From assembly GCA_041752235.1 (NCBI GenBank), contig JBGSHM010000007.1, positions 1-64,000 of the forward strand: a stretch of 64,000 nucleotides of DNA, in the 5' to 3' direction. Made by a program: the position numbers and the translations under genes. Under the pieces are notes generated by a model. It made no database searches, was not told where the DNA came from, and saw only the letters and a program-made list of their open reading frames with translations. The stretch is from SpSt-398 sp041752235 (GTDB lineage Bacteria; Bacteroidota; Bacteroidia; Chitinophagales; Chitinophagaceae). Within the stretch, counting starts at the first letter, position 1. Every line of letters begins with the position of its first letter. Positions 9,837-18,507 of the stretch are shown here, piece by piece.

Positions 9837-9938
9837 GATAACTCAAGCAAATTGATTTATCAAACTCCAAATCAGCTGTAAATTGCAAATCCTTTAATTT
9901 TATACGAATAGAGTTTGGTACTTAAATCCTAAAAATCA

Positions 9939-9974
9939 ATCCTGCCCATCCTTTAATCCCCAAAATCTTGGTCC
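9939..9974 (-). repeat. Right inverted repeat flanking the GxxExxY gene
   Basis: Read on the minus strand it starts GGACCAAGATTTTGGGGATT and ends AAAGGATGGGCAGGAT, matching the left element at 9266-9302. It ends only a few bases before the start codon of the next gene at 9980, so it may influence that gene's transcription or translation. Confidence 0.7.
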
Positions 9975-9979
9975 AGACG

Positions 9980-10570
9980 ATGAATAAGAAACTTCTTCCC
10001 CTCCTTCTCCTCCTCCCTATCCTTTCCCAAGCCCAAAACGAAGACGAACCCACCAAAGGGAAATTTCGTCAGGAAAATATCTTTATCGGTACCGCCCTCA
10101 ATCTGGGCTTTAGTTCCGGTGTATTTCAGATCGGGGCTAATCCCGAGATCGGGTATAGCATCACCAACTGGCTGGATGCGGGGATATCCACCAATATCAA
10201 TTATACTTCTTTCCGATATAGTTCCTATAGCGATCGGGTATTAAATTACGGTGGCGGAACCTTTGTACGTATCTGGCCCGTTCGGTTTTTATTTCTCACT
10301 GCCTTGCCGGAATACAATTGGATCAAGGTCACCCAAAAATTTCCAAGCGGAACTCCTTCCAATAAATACAGCTTCAATGCCGGTAGTCTGCTGGTTGGAG
10401 CAGGGTATGGCAATCGAATTGTTGGCCAAACCTATTCCTACTTTGCTATCATGTTTGATGCTTCCCGCAATGTCAATTCGCCCTATCGGGATGAATTGAA
10501 CCGCGCCCTTCCAGTGATACGTGCCGGATTTGCTGTCTACCTCCGACCAAAAGGTGAACGGGAAAGATAG
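9980..10570 (+). CDS. Small outer-membrane beta-barrel-like protein, unknown function
   Basis: About 196 residues from ATG 9980, which directly precedes a signal peptide (NKKLLPLLLLLPILSQAQ). An acidic linker (NEDEPTKGK) follows, then a pattern of alternating hydrophobic and polar strands with glycine turns (IGTALNLGFSSGVFQIG, PEIGYSITNWLDAGISTNIN, VGAGYGN), ending in an aromatic-containing strand before a charged tail (LRPKGERER). This fits an eight-stranded OmpA/OmpW-like barrel, but no named family was recognised. It stands alone between two repeat elements. Confidence 0.65.
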   Translation: MNKKLLPLLLLLPILSQAQNEDEPTKGKFRQENIFIGTALNLGFSSGVFQIGANPEIGYSITNWLDAGISTNINYTSFRYSSYSDRVLNYGGGTFVRIWPVRFLFLTALPEYNWIKVTQKFPSGTPSNKYSFNAGSLLVGAGYGNRIVGQTYSYFAIMFDASRNVNSPYRDELNRALPVIRAGFAVYLRPKGERER

Positions 10571-10606
10571 GAAGGGTATTTTACTTATCTTCATGACTTC
10601 AGTATC

Positions 10607-10690
10607 GACCCTCGCGCTCCTTAGCGCCTTAGCGTCTTTGCGGTAAGACTTAACCGCCAAGACGCAATGACGCAAAGGGACGCAAGGGGG
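10607..10690. repeat. GCGTCTTGGCGGTTAA-family inverted repeat, copy 1
   Basis: Left arm CTCCTTAGCGCCTTAGCGTC-TTTGCGGTAAG and right arm CTTAACCGCCAAGACGCAAT-GACGCAAAGG are imperfect reverse complements around a 1-2-nt loop. The hairpin lies just before the symporter gene start. The same family appears five more times in this window. Confidence 0.85.
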
Positions 10691-10713
10691 CTGGGCATTC
10701 AAAATTGAACCGC

Positions 10714-12225
10714 ATGAGCTCTGGACTACTCTTTACTTTCGTCATTGGCTATTTTCTGATCTTACTCGGAGTAGCCTGGTATACGTCCCGCAAATCCGAC
10801 AACGATTCCTTTTTCATTGGTAACCGCAGTTCAAACTGGATACTGGTTGCTTTTGGTATGATCGGTACTTCTTTGTCCGGGGTCACTTTTGTGAGTGTGC
10901 CTGGTGGAGTAGGCACAGGCAATTTTTTTTATTTCCAGGTCGTGCTTGGTTATTTACTGGGTTATCTGGTGATCGCTTTTGTGTTGTTGCCTTTGTATTA
11001 TAAAATGAACCTGACCAGTATCTACACCTATCTGGAACAGCGGTTTGGTATTCAGGCGCACAAGGCCGGGGCTTTTTTCTTTATTCTTTCCAGAACCATT
11101 GGCGCTACCGCCAGGCTCTATCTCGTCATTATCGTACTGCAATTATTTATTTTAGATAAACTGGGGATTCCCTTTGTCGCTACCGCCCTTGTGATCCTGG
11201 TGATGATCCTCCTCTATACTTTTGAAGGTGGCGTTAAAACCATCATCTATACCGACACCTTGCAAACAACGGGTATGCTGGTGGGGTTGGTCGCCTGTAT
11301 TCTCGTCATCACAAAATCTTTGGATACGGACCTGGGAGGTATGTTTCAAATGATCAATGAAAAAGGGTACTCCCGCATTTTTAACTGGGACTTGAATTCG
11401 GGATCCTTTGCCATAAAACATATTTTAGGAGGCATGTTCATTGCCATTGCCATGACGGGTCTTGACCAGGAAATGATGCAAAAGAACATCAGTGTAAAGA
11501 ACCTGGGTGATTCGCAAAAGAACATGATGACCTTTACAGCGATCATGATGGTGGTAAATTTCATGTTCCTGGTATTGGGAGGGATTTTGTATGTCTATGC
11601 CGGGAGCAAAGGAATTCAAACCGCACCCGATGACCTTTTCCCTACCATCGCGTTAAGTCCTGAGTTCAGTGGTTCCATCGGTATCATCTTTATCATTGCC
11701 CTGATATCGGCCTTGTTCCCCAGTGTGGATGGGGCCATTACCTCACTCACCTCCTGTTTTTGCATCGATATTCTGGGGCTGAAAAAAAGCACCGCCTCCG
11801 AGAAAGCAAAGAAAAACACCCGCTTAAAGGTCCATATCTCATTTGCCATCGTATTTTTTTTACTGGTCCTTATTTTCAAAGCCATCAATGACAAACTCAT
11901 CATTGATTTCATCCTCAAATTTGCGGGTATCACCTATGGCCCGCTCTTAGGATTATTTGCCTTTGGCATTTTGACCAAACGCGTGCTCAACCCCAAACTC
12001 ATTGTATGGGTATGTATCATTGCCCCCTTATTGGCCATGGGAATTGACATGCTCAGCAGCCCTGAATGGTACGAAAAGAAATTGCACGTATCCCTGGGCT
12101 TACAATCCCTCTCGGATACCCTGTTCGGGGGGTATAAGATCGGGTATGAGTTGATCATTATCAATGGGTTATTTACATTTTTGGGCTTGTGGACCATTTC
12201 AAAAAAACCGGCTTTGTCAAACTAA
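10714..12225 (+). CDS. Sodium:solute symporter family protein
   Basis: About 503 residues with about 13 hydrophobic membrane segments in the order typical of the SSS (SLC5) family. Family marks include the first helix preceded by SSGLLFTFV, the YFLxxRxx-like stretch FFIGNRSSNWILVAFGM, GTSLSGVTFVSVPG in helix 2, and GLDQEMMQKNISVK in the middle. It should move a small organic solute inwards with Na+; the substrate cannot be read from sequence. ATG 10714 is preferred; TTG 10705 is in frame nine bases upstream. The gene sits alone between two copies of the GCGG-type hairpin repeat. Confidence 0.88.
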   Translation: MSSGLLFTFVIGYFLILLGVAWYTSRKSDNDSFFIGNRSSNWILVAFGMIGTSLSGVTFVSVPGGVGTGNFFYFQVVLGYLLGYLVIAFVLLPLYYKMNLTSIYTYLEQRFGIQAHKAGAFFFILSRTIGATARLYLVIIVLQLFILDKLGIPFVATALVILVMILLYTFEGGVKTIIYTDTLQTTGMLVGLVACILVITKSLDTDLGGMFQMINEKGYSRIFNWDLNSGSFAIKHILGGMFIAIAMTGLDQEMMQKNISVKNLGDSQKNMMTFTAIMMVVNFMFLVLGGILYVYAGSKGIQTAPDDLFPTIALSPEFSGSIGIIFIIALISALFPSVDGAITSLTSCFCIDILGLKKSTASEKAKKNTRLKVHISFAIVFFLLVLIFKAINDKLIIDFILKFAGITYGPLLGLFAFGILTKRVLNPKLIVWVCIIAPLLAMGIDMLSSPEWYEKKLHVSLGLQSLSDTLFGGYKIGYELIIINGLFTFLGLWTISKKPALSN

Positions 12226-12255
12226 ATGGCCTCTTTTCACGTTATATCTCTCCGC

Positions 12256-12332
12256 GTTCTCTAACACCATTGCGCCCTGGCGGTTAAGTTATACCGCGAT
12301 GACGCAAAGGCGCCAGGGACCGCGAGGGAAAG
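12256..12332. repeat. GCGTCTTGGCGGTTAA-family inverted repeat, copy 2
   Basis: The arms are more diverged than in the other copies: TGCGCCCTGGCGGTTAAG on the left and ACCGCGATGACGCAAAGGCG on the right, with outer CCGCG / CGCGAGG complementarity. It lies between the symporter stop and the LOG gene start at 12346. Confidence 0.75.
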
Positions 12333-12345
12333 CTACCTTACGATT

Positions 12346-13044
12346 ATGAATGATACACTAAAGAAATCCAAACAGAGAAACTGGACCGAATCCAAAGCCC
12401 ATTCCAGCTGGCAAATTTTCAAGATCATGGCCGAATTCGTCGATGGCTTTGAAGCCCTCGCCAAGATAGGCCCCTGTATCTCCATCTTCGGTTCTGCCCG
12501 TACACAACCTGGTAGCCCATACTATGACCTTACCGTGGATGTCGCCAAACGATTGTCTGAAGAAGGATTTGGCATCATCACCGGTGGTGGGCCCGGCGTT
12601 ATGGAGGCTGCCAATAAAGGCGCCCAATTGGGTGGGGGTAAATCGGTTGGGTTGAATATTGACCTTCCTTTTGAGCAACAAGCCAATGACTATATTGACA
12701 AAGCCGCTAATCTTGACTTTGATTATTTCTTTGTCCGTAAAGTGATGTTCACTAAATACTCGCAGGGTTTTATCATGATGCCCGGTGGGTTTGGTACCAT
12801 GGATGAATTTTTCGAAGTGGCAACCTTGATCCAAACAGGAAAGATGTTGCGCGTGCCTCTGGTGCTGGTAGGTACGGCCTACTGGGGTGGATTGATGAAA
12901 TGGATCGAAGAAGTGATGCTGACCAAGGAAAATAATATCTCAGCGGAAGACCTGGCCTTGTTGAAAGTGGTGGATACGCCGGCTGAAGTGGCTGAGTATG
13001 TATTACAGTATTACAACAAGCACGCCCTCCAACCCAACTTCTAA
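12346..13044 (+). CDS. LOG family protein (possible cytokinin riboside 5'-monophosphate phosphoribohydrolase)
   Basis: 232 residues with a Rossmann-like core: SIFGSARTQPGSPYYD, ITGGGPGVMEAANKGA, and the family motif PGGFGTMDEFFE (PGGxGTxxE), followed by PLVLVGTAYWGGLMKW. LOG proteins hydrolyse nucleoside 5'-monophosphates; many bacterial members are annotated only as TIGR00730 proteins, so substrate is uncertain. The N-terminal extension of about 45 residues (KKSKQRNWTESKAHSSW) is typical of the longer Bacteroidota subgroup. ATG 12346 follows the hairpin repeat directly. Confidence 0.88.
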   Translation: MNDTLKKSKQRNWTESKAHSSWQIFKIMAEFVDGFEALAKIGPCISIFGSARTQPGSPYYDLTVDVAKRLSEEGFGIITGGGPGVMEAANKGAQLGGGKSVGLNIDLPFEQQANDYIDKAANLDFDYFFVRKVMFTKYSQGFIMMPGGFGTMDEFFEVATLIQTGKMLRVPLVLVGTAYWGGLMKWIEEVMLTKENNISAEDLALLKVVDTPAEVAEYVLQYYNKHALQPNF

Positions 13045-13051
13045 TAATATC

Positions 13052-13124
13052 TTCTCCTTGCGCCTTCGCGACCTGGCGGTTAAGTTTTACCGCAAAGGCA
13101 CAATGGCGCTGAGTACGCTAAGTA
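13052..13124. repeat. GCGTCTTGGCGGTTAA-family inverted repeat, copy 3
   Basis: The left arm contains CTTGCGCCTTCGCGACCTGG-CGGTTAAG. The right arm contains TTTACCGCAAAGGCACAATG-GCGCTGAG. The two are imperfectly complementary around a very short loop. The element ends about five bases before the -7 box of the O-methyltransferase gene. Confidence 0.8.
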
Positions 13125-13129
13125 TTTTT

Positions 13130-13137
13130 TACTTTTG
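13130..13137 (+). promoter_or_regulatory. -7 box of the O-methyltransferase/glucosaminidase genes
   Basis: TACTTTTG fits TAnnTTTG exactly. It overlaps the TTG codon at 13135 that would otherwise be taken as the start, so the true start should lie downstream, for example TTG 13150. Confidence 0.5.
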
Positions 13138-13149
13138 CCAAAAGATAAT

Positions 13150-13788
13150 TTGGAGCTGATCAATCATCTGGCTGAAACCTATTCCCTTAACCATACGACA
13201 CCGGTGGATCCGGTGCTGGTAGAATTAGAACAGTATACCAAGGGGTACCATTCAGAACATCACATGCTCAGTGGGGCCCTGCAGGGAAAATTTTTGGAGA
13301 TGGTTAGCCACATGATCCGCCCGCGCCGAATTTTGGAGATCGGCACCTTTACAGGATACAGTGCCCTCTGTCTCGTGAAAGGGCTTTTACCTGATGGTCA
13401 TTTACATACAATTGAGAAAAGAGAAGAAGAAGCCGTGGTGGCCCGTCGTTTTTTTGCTAAAGCGGGCAAAGAAGAACAGATCACTCTGCATGCAGGCGAT
13501 GCAAAAACCATCATTCCTACTTTGAAAGAAGACTGGGACCTCGTGTTCATTGATGCCGACAAACCCGGCTATATTGAATATTTTAACTTGATTTTTCCCC
13601 AACTCCGGCCAAACGGCTTTATTTTAGCAGATAATATATTCTTTCATGGGCAGGTATTGGAGGAGGAAGTCAAAGGAAAGAATGCCAAAGCCATCCAGGC
13701 CTTTAATGAATTTATAAACGAACAAACCGGGATCGATAAAACCATCCTCACCTTACGTGACGGATTGTTCCTGATCCGCAAATGCTGA
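13150..13788 (+). CDS. Class I SAM-dependent O-methyltransferase (caffeoyl-CoA OMT type)
   Basis: About 212 residues. The SAM-binding motif is ILEIGTFTGYSALCL, followed by HTIEKREE (acidic residue for ribose), DLVFIDADKPGYIEYF (metal-site Asp) and ILADNIFFHG. This matches the cation-dependent catechol/caffeoyl-CoA methyltransferase family; the substrate is unknown. The frame is open from TTG 13135, but that codon is part of a -7 promoter box, so TTG 13150 is proposed. It ends four bases before the glucosaminidase gene, so the two are probably co-transcribed. Confidence 0.87.
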   Translation: MELINHLAETYSLNHTTPVDPVLVELEQYTKGYHSEHHMLSGALQGKFLEMVSHMIRPRRILEIGTFTGYSALCLVKGLLPDGHLHTIEKREEEAVVARRFFAKAGKEEQITLHAGDAKTIIPTLKEDWDLVFIDADKPGYIEYFNLIFPQLRPNGFILADNIFFHGQVLEEEVKGKNAKAIQAFNEFINEQTGIDKTILTLRDGLFLIRKC

Positions 13789-13792
13789 ATTC

Positions 13793-14809
13793 GTGAAAAA
13801 GATCCTGTTACTGACCTTCCTGATCGGTGGACTCACCGAACTCCGGGCACAAAACCGGGAAGATATCATCCGGCAATATATTGACACCTATAAGGAACTG
13901 GCTATTGAGGAAATGCTCCGCACCGGCGTTCCAGCATCGATCAAACTGGCACAGGGTATTCATGAAACAGAAGCCGGGCAAAGTGTATTGGTACAAAAAT
14001 CCAACAACCATTTTGGCATCAAGTGCAAATCCACCTGGACGGGAGAGCGCGTCTCCCATACGGATGATGCGCCCAATGAATGTTTTCGAAAATATCCCTC
14101 CGCCACCGATTCCTATCGCGATCACTCTAATTTCCTGAAAGGGAATACCCGGTATGCGTTTTTGTTTGGCCTTGATCCGGAAGATTATCAGGCCTGGGCT
14201 TATGGATTGAAAAGAGCAGGGTATGCCACCAATCCACGCTATCCTCAAGTCATCATCAAACTCATTGAAGATTTTCAATTGAATGATTATACCTTGATCG
14301 CCTTAGGCAAAATGGACCGTGGCGCACAATGGGTAAAAAAGGAGGTACCGGTGATGGAACAGGAAGAGCAGACCCCTCCGGCCATGAACGAACAGGAAGT
14401 TATGGAAGCGCCGGCCTTGGAGGAACCCGAAACTAATTATCCCGAAGGCGAATTCAAATTGAATGAGACCCGGGTGGTCTTTGTAAGGGCTGGTACACCC
14501 CTCTTAGGTATTGCTGAACAGTATGGGCTGCCCCTGGCCCGGATCTATGAATTCAATGAATTGCCTGTAAAAGATCTCGTGGAAAAAGACCAGTTGATCT
14601 ATTTGCAACGCAAGCGAAAAACAGGGAACGATATCACGCATGTCGTGAAACCTGGAGAGACCCTTCATTCCATTGCCCAGACGCAGGCCATCCGGTTGGC
14701 CAGCCTCCTTGAATACAATTATTTGGGGTATGGTATGCAGCCGGCTCCTGGAGAAATCCTTTATCTTCGGGAAAAGGCGCCGGCACAACCCAAACTGGTC
14801 AAGCGCTAA
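13793..14809 (+). CDS. Glucosaminidase domain protein with two LysM repeats
   Basis: 338 residues from GTG 13793. Signal peptide 1-19 (LLLTFLIGGLTELRAQ). The glucosaminidase (FlgJ/GH73-like) domain spans about 22-160; its likely catalytic Glu is in QGIHETEAGQS, followed by NNHFGIKCK, YPSATDSYRDH and GYATNPRY. An acidic, Pro/Glu-rich linker (about 180-220) leads to two LysM domains at about 225-270 and 283-327 (THVVKPGETLHSIA). It should cut peptidoglycan in the periplasm, with LysM anchoring to glycan strands. It follows the methyltransferase by four bases and precedes hpt. Confidence 0.9.
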   Translation: MKKILLLTFLIGGLTELRAQNREDIIRQYIDTYKELAIEEMLRTGVPASIKLAQGIHETEAGQSVLVQKSNNHFGIKCKSTWTGERVSHTDDAPNECFRKYPSATDSYRDHSNFLKGNTRYAFLFGLDPEDYQAWAYGLKRAGYATNPRYPQVIIKLIEDFQLNDYTLIALGKMDRGAQWVKKEVPVMEQEEQTPPAMNEQEVMEAPALEEPETNYPEGEFKLNETRVVFVRAGTPLLGIAEQYGLPLARIYEFNELPVKDLVEKDQLIYLQRKRKTGNDITHVVKPGETLHSIAQTQAIRLASLLEYNYLGYGMQPAPGEILYLREKAPAQPKLVKR

Positions 14810-14835
14810 TTTCAACCACACATTAATGCCCGCGT

Positions 14836-15372
14836 ATGTCGCTCATCAAGATACACGATAAGCAATTCAAACCTTTTTTATCCGAACAAGAGATTCATGC
14901 CCGTATCGCCGAACTCGCTGACACCCTGAATAAAGATTATGCGGGTAAACGGCCACTCTTTATCGCGATCCTCAATGGCTCCTTTATTTTTGCGGCCGAT
15001 CTTTTTAAATCGATCAGTATTGAAGCCGAGATCTGTTTCATCAAACTCGCTTCCTATAAAGGCACTTCTTCTTCAGGCCAGGTGATCACCGCCATTGGCT
15101 TGGATGTGGACCTCATCAACCGGGATGTGATCATCCTGGAGGATATTGTAGATACCGGGAAAACCCTGAACGAATTTTTACCCAAACTTCACCACCAGCA
15201 GCCCGCCTCTTTAAAGATCGTGGCCTTGCTTCATAAGCCCGAAGCGGCGGTCTTCCCGATCAAGATCGACTATACCGGTTTTTCCATCCCCAACCGATTT
15301 GTGGTGGGTTATGGTCTGGATTATGACGGCCTGGGCCGAAATATCCGGGAAATCTATCAGTTAGCCGAGTAA
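14836..15372 (+). CDS. hpt: Hypoxanthine phosphoribosyltransferase
   Basis: 178 residues, standard length. It converts hypoxanthine or guanine plus PRPP to IMP or GMP in purine salvage. The PRPP-binding motif is VIILEDIVDTGKTL, the flexible-loop region is KLASYKGTSSSG, and the C-terminal VVGYGLDYDG-LGRN is conserved in Hpt. ATG 14836 is the only good start. It lies 26 bp after the LysM protein on the same strand. Confidence 0.94.
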   Translation: MSLIKIHDKQFKPFLSEQEIHARIAELADTLNKDYAGKRPLFIAILNGSFIFAADLFKSISIEAEICFIKLASYKGTSSSGQVITAIGLDVDLINRDVIILEDIVDTGKTLNEFLPKLHHQQPASLKIVALLHKPEAAVFPIKIDYTGFSIPNRFVVGYGLDYDGLGRNIREIYQLAE

Positions 15373-15390
15373 TCGGAGATAGTCGGGGTT

Positions 15391-15488
15391 ATCAATTATT
15401 TATTATTGATTATTAATTATTTTCTGGATCTGGACTGTCCTCAAATACCAAAACAACCCATTAATCAATAATTAACAATCAATAATCC
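15391..15488. repeat. TTAATAATTAATAATC-family inverted repeat
   Basis: AT-rich arms (15391-15421 and 15460-15488) made of ATTGATTATTAATTATT-type units face each other around a 38-bp spacer of ordinary sequence. The same family is at 33990-34060 and, as one arm only, at 27587-27620. Confidence 0.7.
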
Positions 15489-15543
15489 AATTCGCTATAA
15501 CTCCCCCCAAAAATTTTATATCTTTCGGCAAAGGCCCAACGCA

Positions 15544-17319
15544 TTGAAAGCCAATTTAACAATCGTCCTTTTCCTGCTGGGAGGGGGGCTGTCCGCTTTT
15601 GGCCAGCAATTCTACCTGCGTGGGGAGGTCAAAGATGAAAAAGGGATCGCATTGCAAAATGTGAACATCCTGCAACACTCCACCGGCTTTGTATACCGAT
15701 CGGGCTCGCAAGGAGGGTTTGGTATTTTGACCCGACAGGAGATCGACACCCTCACCTTCACCACCGATGGTTATCACAAAGAGACCGTCGTGGCCAAAGC
15801 CGATCTATATACTACGGCCATCCTTAAACTCATTCCGGTCGCGGCTTCGATCAAACGAGATAAGCTGGCTTCGCTTACTCAGAACCTCGCCCGCGAATCA
15901 CAACGCAAGTGGTTCATGGGTGACGAGACCTATGCCTCGATTGTAGAGAACCAATTTGTAGCGGCCTCCCATTATCCCACTACAGGGTTGGCCCTCAATA
16001 TTGATAAAGCCTCCTACAGCAATGTGCGCCGTTTTATCAGCATGAATACCCTGGTGCCTCCCGATGCCGTGCGCATTGAAGAGATGCTGAACTACTTCAA
16101 CTTCAGTTATCATCCGCCCGAAGGGAAGGATGTATTTCATATCCGGACCACGTTGACCAATTGCCCCTGGAATACGGAGAACCAACTTTTCTTTGTCAAT
16201 GTCTGTTCGAAAAAAGTAAATGTGGATTCTCTTCCCCCCAGCCACCTCATCTTTCTGATCGATATTTCCGGGTCGATGGATATTCCCAATCGCCTGCCCT
16301 TATTGAAATCGGCCTTTCATCTTTTGGCGGATAATTTAAGGGAAAAGGATACAGTTTCTATTGTTGTCTATGGTGGTGTGGTGGGTATCATGTTACAACC
16401 TACTGCCGGAAATCAAAAAGAGAAGATCCACCGGGCCATTGATGAACTTGAGCCGGGTGGCTCCACTCCCGGAGAATCAGGTATCCGCATGGCCTATGCC
16501 GTAGCACGTAATCATTTTATCCCCGATGGCAATAACCGGGTGATACTGGCTACCGATGGGGATTTTAATGTTGGTGTAAAAACAGAGACAGAGTTGGATG
16601 AATTGATCTCACGAAATCGCGAATCAGGGATATACTTAACCTGTCTGGGCGTAGGGATGGGAAATTATAAGGATTCCAAGATCCAGACACTCGCGCGTAA
16701 GGGCAATGGCAACTACGCCTATATTGATACGTACCAGGAAGCGGAAAAAGTTTTATTGAAAGAATATACGCAAACACTTTATGCCGTGGCGGATGACGTG
16801 TACATGAATGTGAGTTTTTCTCCCAGCCTGGTAAAACAGTATCGGCTTATTGGTTTTGATAATAAAGTAGGAGCCATTGCCGATTCACTTTCGGTGATCG
16901 AAGGTGGGGAAATCGGTAGCGGTCATTCCATGATGGCGGCCTTTGAGATCGTACCCGTGGGAAACCCGGTCGCCATGCGCAATGAATCGGGCTTTGGGGC
17001 TATTCAAATGCAATTTCGGCACCCGAATGATTCAATGATCTGCTATAAAAAGTTTGAGGCGCCCAATGCCTTTATCAAATTTGGGGATATAGCTCCCGAA
17101 TACCGGTTTGCCACTGCCGTTATCATGTACGGATCCATCCTGCGATCTTCGCAGTATGTAAAAAAAGTGGATTGGGATCATGTATTGTTGTTGGCTGGTG
17201 CTTCAGCCAATCGGGAGGACCTGACACAGACGCAATTCATCACATTGGTGGAGCAAACCAAGACGCTATATATCCGGTACAAGAAAAAGCGAAAGGGGCG
17301 TGGCCCCGAACTGGATTAG
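15544..17319 (+). CDS. VWA domain protein of the YfbK type with N-terminal carboxypeptidase-regulatory-like domain
   Basis: 591 residues from TTG 15544. A signal peptide (VLFLLGGGLSAFGQQ) is followed by a small beta-sandwich like CarboxypepD_reg (FYLRGEVKDEKGIALQNVNI). Next come the VWA N-terminal domain (LNIDKASYSNVRRFI, MLNYFNFSY), a VWA domain with an intact MIDAS (LIDISGSMDIPNR, and later ATDGDFNVG), and the C-terminal DUF3520-like domain. Secretion and a role in protein contacts are inferred; no function is known. A TATCTTTC promoter-like box is at 15519-15526. It ends seven bases before the convergent dnaJ stop. Confidence 0.85.
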   Translation: MKANLTIVLFLLGGGLSAFGQQFYLRGEVKDEKGIALQNVNILQHSTGFVYRSGSQGGFGILTRQEIDTLTFTTDGYHKETVVAKADLYTTAILKLIPVAASIKRDKLASLTQNLARESQRKWFMGDETYASIVENQFVAASHYPTTGLALNIDKASYSNVRRFISMNTLVPPDAVRIEEMLNYFNFSYHPPEGKDVFHIRTTLTNCPWNTENQLFFVNVCSKKVNVDSLPPSHLIFLIDISGSMDIPNRLPLLKSAFHLLADNLREKDTVSIVVYGGVVGIMLQPTAGNQKEKIHRAIDELEPGGSTPGESGIRMAYAVARNHFIPDGNNRVILATDGDFNVGVKTETELDELISRNRESGIYLTCLGVGMGNYKDSKIQTLARKGNGNYAYIDTYQEAEKVLLKEYTQTLYAVADDVYMNVSFSPSLVKQYRLIGFDNKVGAIADSLSVIEGGEIGSGHSMMAAFEIVPVGNPVAMRNESGFGAIQMQFRHPNDSMICYKKFEAPNAFIKFGDIAPEYRFATAVIMYGSILRSSQYVKKVDWDHVLLLAGASANREDLTQTQFITLVEQTKTLYIRYKKKRKGRGPELD

Positions 17320-17325
17320 TCGCTA

Positions 17326-18495
17326 TTAGGTGAATAACTCCCGCATTTTATCAAAGAAACTCTTGTCACTTTTATCCGGAGCCGGTTTCAGGTTGGGAGA
17401 GTTTTTTAATTTTTCCAATAAGGCTTTTTCTTCTGCATTCAGGTGCTGGGGTGTCCATATATTCACATGAATCAATTGATCCCCTTTTTGATAGGCTTGT
17501 ACAGCGGGAAAACCTTTTCCTTTCAGTCGGAAAATTTTACCACTATGCGTGCCTGGCGGAATTTTGATCTTGGCGCGGCCATCAATGGTTGGGACTTCCA
17601 CCTGCGTTCCAAATACAGCATCTGTAAAAGAGATATGAAGGTCATAGGCCACGTTCATCCCATCGCGTTGTAGTTCTTCATGCGCTTCTTCTTCGATCAG
17701 TACGATGAGGTCACCCGGCATACCCCCTCTTTCACCGGCATTGCCCCGCCCGCTCAGGTTGAGTTGCATGCCTTCCTGTACCCCTGCCGGTATATCAATA
17801 CTTACCGTCTCTTCCCCAAATACTCGCCCTTCGCCTTTACAGGAACCACACTTGGCAGTTACGGTGGTGCCTTCTCCATTACAAGTGGGGCAGGTGGTCA
17901 CCGTTTGCATTTGACCCAAAAATGTATTGGAGACCCTTCTTACCTGTCCGCTGCCACCACAGGTGGAACAGGTTTGGATGCTGTTTTTATCTTTTGCACC
18001 CGAACCAGCACAGGTAGAACAGGGGACATATTTTTTAACCTTGACATTTTTTGTTACGCCTTTGGCGATCTCTTCATAGGTCAGTTTAATTTTTATCCGG
18101 AGATTGCTTCCCCGAACGCCACGCGAGCGACCGCCCCGGGAACGGCCACCACCACCTCCGCCTCCGCCAAAGAAACTACCAAAGATATCCTCGCCAAAAA
18201 TGTCTCCGAACTGGCTGAAGATATCATCCATGTTCATATTGCCACCGGCATGTCCGCCACGGCCATTTCCAGTTACACCAGCATGTCCATACCGGTCATA
18301 TTGGGTTTTCCGTTCCGGATCACTCAGTACTTCATAGGCTTCAGCGGCTTCCTTGAATTTTTCTTCCGCAGCCTTATCGCCCAGGTTCCGGTCAGGATGG
18401 TATTGCATGGCCACCTTCCGGTAAGCTTTCTTTATCTCATCGGAGGAAGCCGATTTACTCACCCCTAATATTTCGTAATAATCTCTTTTGGACAT
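17326..18495 (-). CDS. dnaJ: Chaperone protein DnaJ
   Basis: 389 residues, full length. The J domain covers 1-70 with the HPD motif at 33-35. A Gly/Phe-rich linker (FGGGGGGGGRSRGGRSRG) follows, then four zinc repeats CSTCAGSG, CSTCGGSG, CPTCNGEG and CGSCKGEG, then the C-terminal substrate-binding domains. It stimulates the ATPase of DnaK. It lies 12 bp after grpE and shares its promoter. dnaK is not in the window. Confidence 0.97.
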   Translation of the reverse strand: MSKRDYYEILGVSKSASSDEIKKAYRKVAMQYHPDRNLGDKAAEEKFKEAAEAYEVLSDPERKTQYDRYGHAGVTGNGRGGHAGGNMNMDDIFSQFGDIFGEDIFGSFFGGGGGGGGRSRGGRSRGVRGSNLRIKIKLTYEEIAKGVTKNVKVKKYVPCSTCAGSGAKDKNSIQTCSTCGGSGQVRRVSNTFLGQMQTVTTCPTCNGEGTTVTAKCGSCKGEGRVFGEETVSIDIPAGVQEGMQLNLSGRGNAGERGGMPGDLIVLIEEEAHEELQRDGMNVAYDLHISFTDAVFGTQVEVPTIDGRAKIKIPPGTHSGKIFRLKGKGFPAVQAYQKGDQLIHVNIWTPQHLNAEEKALLEKLKNSPNLKPAPDKSDKSFFDKMRELFT

Positions 18496-18507
18496 TGTTT
18501 CCGGTTA

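Noticed and set aside
9266..9974. Insertion sequence
   Set aside because: No transposase, no target-site duplication that I can see; only a nuclease-like gene with inverted flanks, so kept as a hypothesis.
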